A stretch of DNA of 64,000 nt, from the NCBI GenBank assembly GCA_002317295.1, contig DCIY01000022.1, positions 7,188-71,187 of the forward strand, read 5' to 3'. Under the pieces are notes generated by a model. It did not search any database, had not been told where the DNA came from, and saw nothing but the letters and a program-made list of their open reading frames with translations. Both the position numbers and the translations under genes were made by a program. Position 1 is the stretch's first letter; each line of letters starts with the position of its first letter. Below, piece after piece: positions 36,977 through 45,912 of the stretch. Source of the stretch: Bacteroidales bacterium UBA1714. GTDB lineage: Bacteria; Bacteroidota; Bacteroidia; Bacteroidales; Paludibacteraceae.

Positions 36977-37030
36977 CTTGATGATTGTTGAATGATTGGC
37001 CAAAGGCCTATTGTTGAATGATGATTGTTA
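36977..37030. repeat. heptad tracts flanking a GGCC hairpin, recJ-tdk gap
   Basis: Degenerate 7-nt units TTGATGA, TTGTTGA, ATGATTG are followed by GGCC-AAA-GGCC (36998-37008) and a second set TTGTTGA, ATGATGA. The tract spans the whole gap, abuts the tdk ATG and includes the recJ stop (37028-37030). It shares AAAGGCCTATTG with the 31556-31596 element. Confidence 0.65.
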
Positions 37031-38746
37031 AAGGCATTTCTTAATATCGGCGACCATCATCTGAATCGAGGTGGAGCCGTTAAATACATTTTCTTCCAAC
37101 TCATAGCAAATATCCACAGCCTGGCCGTTTTGTAACCATAGGGCCATATCACCTTTACCAAAAGCGATGCCAGAAATGGCGGCCGTACGATCGGTGACAT
37201 CCAGACGCAAATGATCTCCGGTCTTCCCCACTCGCTTGGTGTATCGATTATTAATCACCCCACGTGTGCAGAAAATAGGACGCGGATTACCGGGTCCGAA
37301 GGGTTCCATATGGCGTAGAATATTAAAGAATTGTGCATCAATATCGCTAAATTGGATTTCCTGTTCAATGATCAGTGTGGGCTGTTGTTGCTGTGGAAGT
37401 ATATGTGCAGCCACATAAGCCTCAAACCTTTGTTTGAATTCGGGCAAGTTTTTCTCATGCATACTCAGACCCGCCGCGAACTGGTGTCCGCCAAAATTGG
37501 TTAACAAATCCCGACAGGAGTCGATGGCAGTATAGATATCAAATCCTCCCACACTTCGCGCTGAACCACTAATAATATCCCCTTCACCCCCTGTAAGCAC
37601 AATTGTAGGACGATAATACGTTTCCGTCAATCGGCTGGCTGCAATACCCACCACCCCTTTGTGCCAATCGGGTGAATAGACGACTGTCGTACAGCGTTGT
37701 TCATTTTGCGGATCCTGATGCAACATAGCCAACGCCTGTTCGGTAGTTTTGATATCAAAGTCGCGCCGTTCTATATTGTAGGAATCCACTGCTTGAGCCG
37801 TTGCTCGCGCCTGAACAATATCGTTACAAATGAGCAATTGCACCGCTTCTACGCCGGAGCGCATACGACCACAGGCATTGATACGCGGTCCTAACTTGTA
37901 CACCAAATCGGAGATGGTTATTTGTTTGTCCAATAAATCAGCCACTTCCAATATTCCCTGCAGTCCTATTGATGGGTGAGCATTGAGCATTTTGAGTCCA
38001 TAGAACGCCAAAATACGATTTTCCCCAGTGATTGGAACCACATCCGAGGCAATCGACATAGCCAACAATGGCAGCAATTGTTGCCAACGCTCCTGCGGCA
38101 AACCACGATGACGCGACAAGGCCTGAATGAGTTTGAACCCTACCCCACAGCCACTCAGTTCCTTGTACGGATAAGGGCAATCGGACCGTTTCATATTGAG
38201 TACCGCCACAGCTTGGGGTATTTCGTCTCCAGGAGTATGGTGATCACAAATAATAAAATCAATGCCACGTTGTTGGGCGTACTGCACTTTATCCACCGCC
38301 TTGATTCCACAATCCAATGCAATAATAAGGGTGCAACCCCGTGCCTGCGCCTCATCGATTCCTTTGAAGGAAATGCCATACCCTTCCGTGTAACGGTCAG
38401 GAATATAATAACTGATATGAATGGATAGAGAACAAAGGAAAGTGTACATCATGGCAACAGCTGTAGTACCATCAACATCATAGTCTCCATATACCATGAT
38501 ATTTTCCCCTTTCAACAAACCCCGATTCAGACGCTCTACTGCCCTATCCATATCACGCATGAGATAGGGATCATGCAGGTCTTCCAAACTGGGACGGACA
38601 TAAGCACGGGCCTGGTCTGTGGTGATAATACCTCGTCTGACCAAAAGACACGCGGCAGGGAGCGAGATATGCAACTCACGACTCAAGTCCCGACATAACG
38701 ACAGTGTTTCCGGACTTTGTGATTCTATATTCCAATTATACTCCAT
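37028..38746 (-). CDS. recJ: single-stranded DNA exonuclease RecJ
   Basis: 5'-3' ssDNA exonuclease of recombination and repair; 572 aa from MEYNWNIESQSPE, a start that avoids overlap with the preceding gene. DHH motifs: VYGDYDVDGTTAV, ALDCGIKA, ICDHHTPGDEIP; the DHHA1 domain has GGEGDIISGSARS and GGHQFAAGLSM. The C-terminal OB fold ends at KKCL. It lies 5 bp after the nitrilase gene. Confidence 0.95.
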   Translation of the reverse strand: MEYNWNIESQSPETLSLCRDLSRELHISLPAACLLVRRGIITTDQARAYVRPSLEDLHDPYLMRDMDRAVERLNRGLLKGENIMVYGDYDVDGTTAVAMMYTFLCSLSIHISYYIPDRYTEGYGISFKGIDEAQARGCTLIIALDCGIKAVDKVQYAQQRGIDFIICDHHTPGDEIPQAVAVLNMKRSDCPYPYKELSGCGVGFKLIQALSRHRGLPQERWQQLLPLLAMSIASDVVPITGENRILAFYGLKMLNAHPSIGLQGILEVADLLDKQITISDLVYKLGPRINACGRMRSGVEAVQLLICNDIVQARATAQAVDSYNIERRDFDIKTTEQALAMLHQDPQNEQRCTTVVYSPDWHKGVVGIAASRLTETYYRPTIVLTGGEGDIISGSARSVGGFDIYTAIDSCRDLLTNFGGHQFAAGLSMHEKNLPEFKQRFEAYVAAHILPQQQQPTLIIEQEIQFSDIDAQFFNILRHMEPFGPGNPRPIFCTRGVINNRYTKRVGKTGDHLRLDVTDRTAAISGIAFGKGDMALWLQNGQAVDICYELEENVFNGSTSIQMMVADIKKCL

Positions 38747-38751
38747 AAGGT

Positions 38752-39531
38752 TTATCTGTCTATTGTAAACCTGTCTCCGTCCTGCCACAACGGCAACACG
38801 GATCGGAAATGATGCAAGGATTCTATATTCAACTGAGCAATGCGTGTACCCTGCTCATTGTCCTCCAACTGAGCCAAAGGTCTCAAGTATGTATCATACG
38901 CCACACTGTGACCATTGTAATGCAATCCCAAGCCATCATCTCCCACCGGATTAACTCCCACTACATAACACTGATTTTCCGTTCCGCGAGCTCGCAAAAG
39001 AGCATCCCAGTACGCAATACGTATCTCCGGCCAGTTGGCACTGACAATGAGCACATCGTACAAATCATTCTGCTCTTGTCTTGCCCACACGGGAAAACGC
39101 AAATCGTAACACAACAATAAACGAAAACGAACGCCCTTGTATTCCACAATCGTGCGTTGGTTTCCGGGTGAAAAAAAACTGTCTTCACCACCATGGCGAT
39201 ACAGATGGGCTTTATCTATAAACACAGGATCACGGTGAGGAAAAATAAAAAATCCACGATTTTTGAGAGTCGATTCTTCCTGGATGATTACCGATCCCAC
39301 GATGGCGATATCCGTTTCATTACTGAGGTTTTGTAATCGCGTCAATGTGGGTCCGGTTATCGGTTCTGCCAATTCTGGCCGATGGGTACAAAATCCTGTA
39401 GTAAACATTTCTGGAAGAACCGCCATATCTGCCTGACCGTGCAACGCTCGAACGCGTTGCTCAGTCAGACTAAGATTCTTGGATTTATCCTCCCAGACAA
39501 TCGGATACTGCAACAATGCTACGCGAAACAT
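38752..39531 (-). CDS. nitrilase-superfamily amidase (YafV/omega-amidase-like)
   Basis: 259 aa carbon-nitrogen hydrolase. The Glu-Lys-Cys triad is seen in VLPEMFTTGF, IDKAHLYRHGGE and LLLCYDLRFPVW; GTENQCYVVGVNPVG is the structural Glu segment. The pattern is closest to the YafV/NIT2 omega-amidases that hydrolyse alpha-ketoglutaramate, but the substrate is inferred. The ATG shares one base with the floA stop (TGATG). Confidence 0.85.
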   Translation of the reverse strand: MFRVALLQYPIVWEDKSKNLSLTEQRVRALHGQADMAVLPEMFTTGFCTHRPELAEPITGPTLTRLQNLSNETDIAIVGSVIIQEESTLKNRGFFIFPHRDPVFIDKAHLYRHGGEDSFFSPGNQRTIVEYKGVRFRLLLCYDLRFPVWARQEQNDLYDVLIVSANWPEIRIAYWDALLRARGTENQCYVVGVNPVGDDGLGLHYNGHSVAYDTYLRPLAQLEDNEQGTRIAQLNIESLHHFRSVLPLWQDGDRFTIDR

Positions 39532-40517
39532 CAAATCTTCTTCTTGGGAGTCGAAGCCACTGGAGTGGCGATAGCTTCACGCATTTTGGTATCTGCCTGT
39601 ACGTTCTGCATGCGGTAATAATCCATAATACCCAGATTTCCATTCCGAAACGCTTCCGCCATAGCCTGCGGAACCAAAGCCTCCGCTTCTATCACCTTGG
39701 CGCGGGCCTCTTGTGCCTTGGCTTTCATTTCCTGCTCATTGGCAATGGCCATAGCACGGCGTTCTTCAGCCTTGGCTTGAGCGATATTCTTATCGGCATC
39801 TGCCTGATCCATTTGCAATTGAGCACCAATATTCTTACCAACATCAATGTCTGCGATATCGATACTAAGTATCTCAAACGCAGTACCGGCATCCAAACCT
39901 TTGGATAATACCAGTTTGGAAATACTGTCGGGGTTTTCCAACACCTGTTTGTGGCTCTCGGCTGAACCAATAGAGCTGACGATACCTTCACCCACACGAG
40001 CAAGAACGGTATCTTCCCCTGCTCCACCCACCAATTGGCGAATATTCGCACGCACAGTCACACGTGCCTTGGCTATCAACTGAATACCATCTTTGGCCAC
40101 TGCGGTCACGGGGGGTGTGTCTATCACTTTAGGATTGACAGACATCTGAACAGCCTCAAACACATCACGACCTGCCAAATCAATCGCCGTAGCCATTTGG
40201 AAAGACAAGGAGATGCTTGCCTTGTTGGCGCTCACCAACGCATGTACTACGCGCTCGATGTGGCCACCTGCCAGATAGTGGGCCTCCAAACCATCCCGTT
40301 TAACATCTTGTAGGCCGGCCTTGTGGGCCTCAATCATGCAGTTGACAATTTTGGTTGGAGGTACTTTACGAATACGCATTAGGAACAATTGCACCAGAGA
40401 AATACGTACACCACTCACTTGGGCATTGATCCACAGCATAAAAGGAACATAGTAAAAGAAGATAATCAGCAAAATGCTAATTATTACAACTAAAATAACA
40501 GTAATCACTTCGGACAT
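39531..40517 (-). CDS. floA: flotillin-like protein FloA
   Basis: Membrane scaffold protein of bacterial functional microdomains; 328 aa. An N-terminal hydrophobic hairpin (residues 4-30) is followed by the SPFH-type domain ([40 protein letters not shown]) and an Ala/Glu-rich coiled coil ([20 protein letters not shown]). It is paired with an NfeD-like gene, the usual YqfA-YqeZ type pairing. Confidence 0.93.
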   Translation of the reverse strand: MSEVITVILVVIISILLIIFFYYVPFMLWINAQVSGVRISLVQLFLMRIRKVPPTKIVNCMIEAHKAGLQDVKRDGLEAHYLAGGHIERVVHALVSANKASISLSFQMATAIDLAGRDVFEAVQMSVNPKVIDTPPVTAVAKDGIQLIAKARVTVRANIRQLVGGAGEDTVLARVGEGIVSSIGSAESHKQVLENPDSISKLVLSKGLDAGTAFEILSIDIADIDVGKNIGAQLQMDQADADKNIAQAKAEERRAMAIANEQEMKAKAQEARAKVIEAEALVPQAMAEAFRNGNLGIMDYYRMQNVQADTKMREAIATPVASTPKKKI

Positions 40518-40527
40518 AATATATAAT

Positions 40528-40569
40528 GGTTATTGGTTAACGGTTAATGGTTATTGGTTATTGGTCATT
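40528..40569. repeat. GGTTATT heptad repeat between nfeD-like gene and floA
   Basis: Six 7-nt units in a row: GGTTATT, GGTTAAC, GGTTAAT, GGTTATT, GGTTATT, GGTCATT. The NfeD stop codon (40551-40553) and its last codons (MTNNQ) lie inside the array, which continues to within about 10 bp of the floA start. Confidence 0.85.
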
Positions 40570-40898
40570 TTTTCGGCTTCGGCTTCGAGGTTTTCGATCT
40601 TCTTACCAGGAGCGGCCAAATCGACATGACTGTCTATGGTGGTATCCAAAGACATTTTTTGGAGCGTTTTGGAGCGTAAGAATCCCCAAACGGCCAGGGC
40701 GGCCAAAACCACACAGGCCAATAACGTGATATGACCTGCCAAATGACTGATGCGAAGATAAGCCACCACAACAGATCCAGCCAAAAGAGCAAATCCACTG
40801 ATACCGGCAATACCAAACCCTGGCAACAGGAACATTTCTGCCAACAAAAGTAGGATGCCAAATACCAAAAGGATAACAACTAAAAGAATATCCAACAT
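40551..40898 (-). CDS. short NfeD-like membrane protein
   Basis: 115 aa. Two to three membrane segments (residues 3-23, 27-48, 57-75) with the NfeD pattern LLAEMFLLPGFGIAGISG, followed by a short tail. Both the ClpP-type protease domain and the usual C-terminal OB fold are missing, so it is the truncated type found beside floA. The C-terminal residues MTNNQ are encoded by a heptad repeat, so the natural end may have shifted. Confidence 0.8.
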   Translation of the reverse strand: MLDILLVVILLVFGILLLLAEMFLLPGFGIAGISGFALLAGSVVVAYLRISHLAGHITLLACVVLAALAVWGFLRSKTLQKMSLDTTIDSHVDLAAPGKKIENLEAEAEKMTNNQ

Positions 40899-40921
40899 AG
40901 CAAAAAAAATTTTTCAGGCTG

Positions 40922-40953
40922 CAAAGATAATAAATATCTTTGATATATGCAAA
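40922..40953 (-). promoter_or_regulatory. promoter of nfeD-floA and downstream genes
   Basis: Minus strand -7 TATCTTTG (40929-40922), 20-bp spacer, -33 TTTG (40953-40950). The -7 box is one half of a palindrome whose other half is a plus-strand TATCTTTG at 40935-40942. It probably serves the run nfeD, floA, amidase, recJ, tdk, priA. Confidence 0.75.
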
Positions 40954-40965
40954 TAAAAAAATAAA

Positions 40966-40997
40966 TTTGCAAGAGTCAAAAATTAGCAGTACTTTTG
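40966..40997 (+). promoter_or_regulatory. promoter of topA and downstream genes
   Basis: -33 TTTG (40966-40969), 20-bp spacer, -7 TACTTTTG (40990-40997). It leaves a leader of roughly 95 nt before the topA ATG, long for this window. Confidence 0.75.
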
Positions 40998-41011
40998 CAG
41001 CCGATTTCGAA

Positions 41012-41083
41012 ATAAGGTGTGTATAAGCAGATTGCGTACCCAAAACCACACCTTATATATTTATAAGGTACATCATTTTTTTT
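41012..41083 (+). promoter_or_regulatory. topA 5' leader with mutually exclusive hairpins
   Basis: ATAAGGTGTG (41012-41021) pairs perfectly with CACACCTTAT (41047-41056). The CCTTATA part of that second arm (41051-41057) also pairs perfectly with TATAAGG (41062-41068) across a TATT loop. A T8 run (41076-41083) follows the second hairpin after 7 nt. The two hairpins cannot coexist, which has the form of an attenuator or translation switch. Confidence 0.55.
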
Positions 41084-41097
41084 GAAAAAATTTGCAC

Positions 41098-43398
41098 ATG
41101 AGCAAAAATCTTATGATTGTGGAGTCCCCGCACAAGGCCAAAACCATCGAGAAATTTCTTGGTGAGGATTTCCACGTCTTATCATCTCAGGGGCATATTC
41201 GTGATATCGAAGGGGTTGGTCGCAAGGCCATTGGTATAGATTTTGACCACGGATATCAACCCAATTATGTAATTGATCCACTCAAAGCCAAACTGATAGA
41301 AACTATGCGCAAAGAGGCTGACAAAGCAGATATTGTATGGTTAGCCTCTGATGCCGACCGCGAGGGGGAAGCCATTGCCTGGCATCTGAAAGAAGTGCTG
41401 CAATTGGGGAACCAAAAAACCAAGCGTATTACTTTTAAAGAGATTACTCCAACTGCTATCGAAGAAGCTCTTCAGAATCCACGTGATATTGACTACAATC
41501 TGGTGAATGCTCAACAGGCACGTCGTGTGCTGGATCGTATTGTGGGATTTGAGTTATCCCCTATCCTATGGCGCAAAGTGACAACGGGTCTGAGTGCCGG
41601 TCGCGTACAAAGTGTAGCCGTTCGAATGGTTGTGGAAAAAGAGCGTGAGATTGAGGAGTTTGTGCCAACGTCACAATACCGCATCGTAGGCACATTCCAT
41701 TGTCTGCAAGACGCAGATAATCAATCAATTAAGGCGGAATTGGTTGACCGATTTAACACACGCGAAGAAGCAGAGCAGTTTCTGATGACACTGGATAACC
41801 GCACGTTTGAAATTTCGGATATTCAGACAAAACCCATTCATCGTGCTCCGGCACCTCCGTTTACTACCTCCACCCTGCAACAGGAAGCCGCTCGTAAATT
41901 GAAGTATCCGGTTTCCAAAACGATGCGCATCGCTCAATCACTATACGAGAACGGTCTGATTACCTACATGCGTACAGACTCCATGAATCTCTCTTCCATG
42001 GCTATTCATACAGCTCAACAGGAAGTGGTGGCTCAATATGGTTCCGCTTATCACAAGGCGCGTCAGTATAAGACGGCATCCAAAGGAGCACAGGAGGCAC
42101 ATGAGGCCATTCGTCCGACTTATATCAATCGACACGAAGCAGGTAAAACAGCCGACGAGAAGAAGTTGTATGAATTGATTTGGAAGCGTACTATTGCCTG
42201 CCAAATGGCTGATGCCGAATATGAGACCACTCGAGTAAAAATAACAGCCCCAGGGTGTCCATACGCCTTTGTAGCCATCGGCGAAGTGATGACTTTTGAC
42301 GGATTTACGCGTGCTTATGTTCAATCCAGTGATGATGAACGAAGCGAAGAAACCAATCCGCTGCCGCATATTGAGGCTTCCAGCACCCTTGTTGTAGAAG
42401 AATTTGATGCCATTCAGACGTATAGCAAGCCGCCATTTCGATACAACGAGGCATCGTTGGTAGACAAAATGGAAAAACTGCGTATTGGTCGACCTTCTAC
42501 TTATGCCACCATCATCGAAACCATTCAGACTCGCAAATATGTTGAGCGCTGCAATATACCGGGAAAGAAACGGGAATATATCATATTAACCCTAAAAAAT
42601 CATCGTATAACGGAGCGTAAGCGCACAGAGACTTACGGTCAGGACAATGGAAAACTCGTTCCCACGGATTTGGGCCGCATTACCAACGATTTTTTGGTGG
42701 AACAGTTTCCCCAAATCATGAATTATGATTTTACGGCCAAGGAAGAAGAGACCTTTGACCAAATAGCCCTAGGAAGCGCCGATTGGCAGCAAACAGTAGA
42801 TGCGTTTTACAACACATTCCATCCGGCCATTACAGCGGTGCCAATTGGTAAAGTGGCTGGTCGATTGTTGGGTCAAGACCCCAAAACGGGTGCGCCGGTA
42901 TTTGCCAAAATCAGCAAGGTGGGTGCATGCGTACAAATAGGGGATGCCGATCATGGCAAACCAAAGTTTGTATCCCTACCCAAAGACGTGTCTTTGTTTA
43001 CGATAACCCTGGAGCAGGCATTGCAATTGTATCGCGAATCGCAACCTGCCGTGTTGTGTAGTATTGACGGCAAGAATGTCGTATCCGGAGAAGGCAAATA
43101 CGGACCCTATCTAAGGTATGACAATCGGTTTATCTCCATTCCCAAAGAGACTCTGGTTCATGAGTTGACTGAGGCACAAATACGAGATATTATTCAGACA
43201 CAGGATCAGGAAAAACTACCCTTGCGTGAGATGGGTGATATTCAAATATTGTCGGGTCGATACGGATTATATCTCAAAACGCCGGAAGGCAATTTCCGAT
43301 TACCCAAAACCGTCCAAGTGGAGCAACTGACGGAGGAAGAGTGTAATCAAATCATAGAATCACAAAAACAAAAAAGTCATGCTCGTAGAAATTCTTAA
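41098..43398 (+). CDS. topA: DNA topoisomerase I
   Basis: Type IA topoisomerase that relaxes negative supercoils; 766 aa from [20 protein letters not shown] (a TTG two codons upstream is not needed). The Toprim motif [17 protein letters not shown], the catalytic Tyr in [12 protein letters not shown], and the [12 protein letters not shown] segment are present. The C-terminus has two TopA_C-type repeats without cysteines ([30 protein letters not shown]), as usual in this phylum. The 3' end overlaps panD by 20 bp. Confidence 0.96.
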   Translation: MSKNLMIVESPHKAKTIEKFLGEDFHVLSSQGHIRDIEGVGRKAIGIDFDHGYQPNYVIDPLKAKLIETMRKEADKADIVWLASDADREGEAIAWHLKEVLQLGNQKTKRITFKEITPTAIEEALQNPRDIDYNLVNAQQARRVLDRIVGFELSPILWRKVTTGLSAGRVQSVAVRMVVEKEREIEEFVPTSQYRIVGTFHCLQDADNQSIKAELVDRFNTREEAEQFLMTLDNRTFEISDIQTKPIHRAPAPPFTTSTLQQEAARKLKYPVSKTMRIAQSLYENGLITYMRTDSMNLSSMAIHTAQQEVVAQYGSAYHKARQYKTASKGAQEAHEAIRPTYINRHEAGKTADEKKLYELIWKRTIACQMADAEYETTRVKITAPGCPYAFVAIGEVMTFDGFTRAYVQSSDDERSEETNPLPHIEASSTLVVEEFDAIQTYSKPPFRYNEASLVDKMEKLRIGRPSTYATIIETIQTRKYVERCNIPGKKREYIILTLKNHRITERKRTETYGQDNGKLVPTDLGRITNDFLVEQFPQIMNYDFTAKEEETFDQIALGSADWQQTVDAFYNTFHPAITAVPIGKVAGRLLGQDPKTGAPVFAKISKVGACVQIGDADHGKPKFVSLPKDVSLFTITLEQALQLYRESQPAVLCSIDGKNVVSGEGKYGPYLRYDNRFISIPKETLVHELTEAQIRDIIQTQDQEKLPLREMGDIQILSGRYGLYLKTPEGNFRLPKTVQVEQLTEEECNQIIESQKQKSHARRNS

Positions 43399-43708
43399 AT
43401 CTAAGATTCATCGCGTCACCGTCACCGAAGCCAACTTGGATTATATGGGTTCCATCACCATTGATGAAGCCTGGATGGAGGCGGCAGGTATTCTACCGGG
43501 GGAAAAAGTACAAGTGGTGGATATCACCAACGGAGCTCGGTTGGAGACATATACCATTCCGGGCAAGCGAGGCAGTCATTGTATCTGTATGAATGGGGCC
43601 GCAGCCCATTTAATGCATGTGGGTGACGTGGTCATTATCATGTCATACGCCCTCATGACGCCCGAAGAAGTGCGTGATTTTAAACCTTCCATTATCATTC
43701 CCAACTGA
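43379..43708 (+). CDS. panD: aspartate 1-decarboxylase
   Basis: Makes beta-alanine for pantothenate and CoA; 109 aa proenzyme. The self-cleavage site is the Gly-Ser in [10 protein letters not shown], which creates the pyruvoyl group, and [20 protein letters not shown] is conserved. It overlaps the end of topA by 20 bp and shares one base with tgt (TGATG). Confidence 0.96.
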   Translation: MLVEILKSKIHRVTVTEANLDYMGSITIDEAWMEAAGILPGEKVQVVDITNGARLETYTIPGKRGSHCICMNGAAAHLMHVGDVVIIMSYALMTPEEVRDFKPSIIIPN

Positions 43709-44838
43709 TGTTTTTTGACCTCGTTCATACGGATGTGTGTACGCCTGCGCGCGCGGGCGTCATCCACACGGATCATGGAGATATTCTTACGCCTATCTTT
43801 ATGCCTGTGGGCACAGTAGGTACTGTCAAAGGGGTACAACGACGCGATTTGCTGGAGGATATTCATGCACAAATTATCTTAGGCAATACCTACCATCTGT
43901 ATCTGCGTCCGGGAACACAGATTTTGCATCAGGCAGGAGGGTTACATCGGTTTGAGAACTGGCCTCGTCCTATTTTGACCGATTCAGGAGGATATCAGGT
44001 ATTCTCATTAAGCGGTATCCGCAAAATGAGCGAAGAGGGCGTTCGTTTCTCATCGCATATTGATGGTCGTCACCTGATGTTTACGCCGGAGAGTGTGATG
44101 CAGATTGAGCGGGAGATAGGAGCCGATATTATGATGGCTTTTGACGAATGTTGTCCGGGAACGGCTGATAGACAATATGCTACTGAATCCATGAATCGCA
44201 CTCATCGTTGGTTGGATCGTTGTATTCAGGCATTTGATTCGGGAGAAGACCTGTATGGTTATCATCAACACCTGTTTCCGATTGTACAAGGTTGTGTCTA
44301 TCCCGATTTGCGCCAGGAAGCGGCCAAACGATTACGTGATTTGGACCGTGATGGTTATGCCATTGGTGGTTTGGCCGTAGGAGAACCGGCAGAAGACATG
44401 TATGCGATGATTGAGGTGGTGAATGACATTCTTCCTGAGTATAAGCCCCGTTACCTGATGGGCGTTGGCACTCCCTGGAATATATTGGAAGCCATTGAAC
44501 GAGGTGTAGATATGTTTGATTGTGTCATGCCCACCCGCAATGGAAGAAACGGACAGATTTTTACCCGTCAGGGAGTGATGAACATGCGCAATCAGAAATG
44601 GGAAAACGATTTTACAGAACTGGATCCTGATGGTACCAGTTATGTAGATCACGAATATTCACGTGCCTATGTGCGCCACCTGATTCACAGTGAGGAAATG
44701 TTGGGGTTGGAGATATTGAGCATTCACAATCTCTGTTTCTATTTGTGGTTGGTGGGTGAAGCCAGAAAACATATTTTGGAAGGAGACTTCCATTCCTGGA
44801 AAGAATCGACCATGCATCTTATAACCCGTCGCCTGTGA
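43708..44838 (+). CDS. tgt: tRNA-guanine transglycosylase, zinc cysteines absent
   Basis: Exchanges guanine for preQ1 at the wobble base in queuosine synthesis; 376 aa. The catalytic core is intact: TDSGGYQVFSL (first Asp), GLAVGEP, and the nucleophile in FDCVMPTRNGRNG. The usual C-x-C-x2-C zinc ligands before SRAY are replaced by DGTSYVDHEY. The fold around HNLCFYL otherwise matches. The gene starts within the panD stop. Confidence 0.93.
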   Translation: MFFDLVHTDVCTPARAGVIHTDHGDILTPIFMPVGTVGTVKGVQRRDLLEDIHAQIILGNTYHLYLRPGTQILHQAGGLHRFENWPRPILTDSGGYQVFSLSGIRKMSEEGVRFSSHIDGRHLMFTPESVMQIEREIGADIMMAFDECCPGTADRQYATESMNRTHRWLDRCIQAFDSGEDLYGYHQHLFPIVQGCVYPDLRQEAAKRLRDLDRDGYAIGGLAVGEPAEDMYAMIEVVNDILPEYKPRYLMGVGTPWNILEAIERGVDMFDCVMPTRNGRNGQIFTRQGVMNMRNQKWENDFTELDPDGTSYVDHEYSRAYVRHLIHSEEMLGLEILSIHNLCFYLWLVGEARKHILEGDFHSWKESTMHLITRRL

Positions 44839-45908
44839 AAAAGCTGGACCTGTATATTATCCGTAAGTTTCTGGGGACATTCTTCTTCTCCATCATTCTG
44901 ATACTGAGTATCGGTATCGTGTTTGATTTGACTGAGAAGATGGACGATTTTTTTGAGTATTCGCTCAGTGCGAAGGAGATTATTTTCGGATATTACATCC
45001 ATTTTATTCCGTATTACATGAATATGTTCAGCCCGCTGTTCATCTTCATTTCGGTTATTTTCTTTACCTCCAAACTTGCAGGCAATAGCGAGATTATTGC
45101 CATGCTGGCCTCAGGAATGAGTTTCCAGCGCCTGATGTTGCCCTATCTGTTGTCAGCCACATTTTTGTTTGGTTTATTGTTTTGGTTAGGTGGATACATC
45201 ATTCCACCGGCTTCCGGCAAATTGCTGGATTTTGAGGACAAATATATCTCGCACTTCACTTCGGAGAACGCGCGCAATGTACAAATGAAAGTGAATCCCA
45301 ATACTGTACTGTATATCGAATCCTTCCGCCTCAACAGTCGTATGGGTTATCGTACATCCTTGGAGCATTTTGAGGGTAAAACGCTCACGATGCGTCTGAC
45401 GGCCGACCGCATTGTATATGATTCTGCCTATTGTTGGCATTTCGATTCCTATACCCGTCGTGATTTTTCCGGCATGCACGAGACTATGATTCGTGGGGAG
45501 AGATTGGATACGATAATCATGATGAAACCCGACGAAATGTTTGTGACAGCTGAGCAGGCACAACAAATGACTAATCCGGAGTTGCGTGCATATATGCAGC
45601 GTCAACGGGAGCGAGGAACCGGCAATTTGCAAGCGTTTGAAACGGAATGGTGGAAGCGATGGGCTTCACCGATTGGTGCATTTATCATGACCTTGTTGGG
45701 AGTGACATTATCGTGTAAGAAAATTCGGGGAGGTATGGGTAAAAACCTGGGTATAGGTATTACCCTTTCTGCGTTGTATATCTTATTCTCTACCGTCAGC
45801 ACAACCTTCTCTGTGAGAGGAGTTATGACCCCGTTTTGGGCGGTATGGATACCTAATTTTACCTTCTTGGGCATAGGTATGTATTTGTATATGAAAGTAC
45901 GAAAATAA
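44835..45908 (+). CDS. LptF/LptG family permease
   Basis: Inner-membrane permease of the LPS export ABC complex (YjgP/YjgQ family); 357 aa. Membrane segments near residues 12-30, 52-76, 98-118 and three at the C-terminus (after residue 270) flank a periplasmic beta-jellyroll region. It starts with GTG in a GTGA overlap with the tgt stop. Whether it is LptF or LptG cannot be decided from one gene. Confidence 0.85.
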   Translation: MKKLDLYIIRKFLGTFFFSIILILSIGIVFDLTEKMDDFFEYSLSAKEIIFGYYIHFIPYYMNMFSPLFIFISVIFFTSKLAGNSEIIAMLASGMSFQRLMLPYLLSATFLFGLLFWLGGYIIPPASGKLLDFEDKYISHFTSENARNVQMKVNPNTVLYIESFRLNSRMGYRTSLEHFEGKTLTMRLTADRIVYDSAYCWHFDSYTRRDFSGMHETMIRGERLDTIIMMKPDEMFVTAEQAQQMTNPELRAYMQRQRERGTGNLQAFETEWWKRWASPIGAFIMTLLGVTLSCKKIRGGMGKNLGIGITLSALYILFSTVSTTFSVRGVMTPFWAVWIPNFTFLGIGMYLYMKVRK

Positions 45909-45912
45909 TGAC

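Noticed and set aside
43740..43765. GCGCGC-rich inverted repeat near the tgt start
   Set aside because: It is explained by the Tgt N-terminal codons (CTPARAGVI), conserved in the family.
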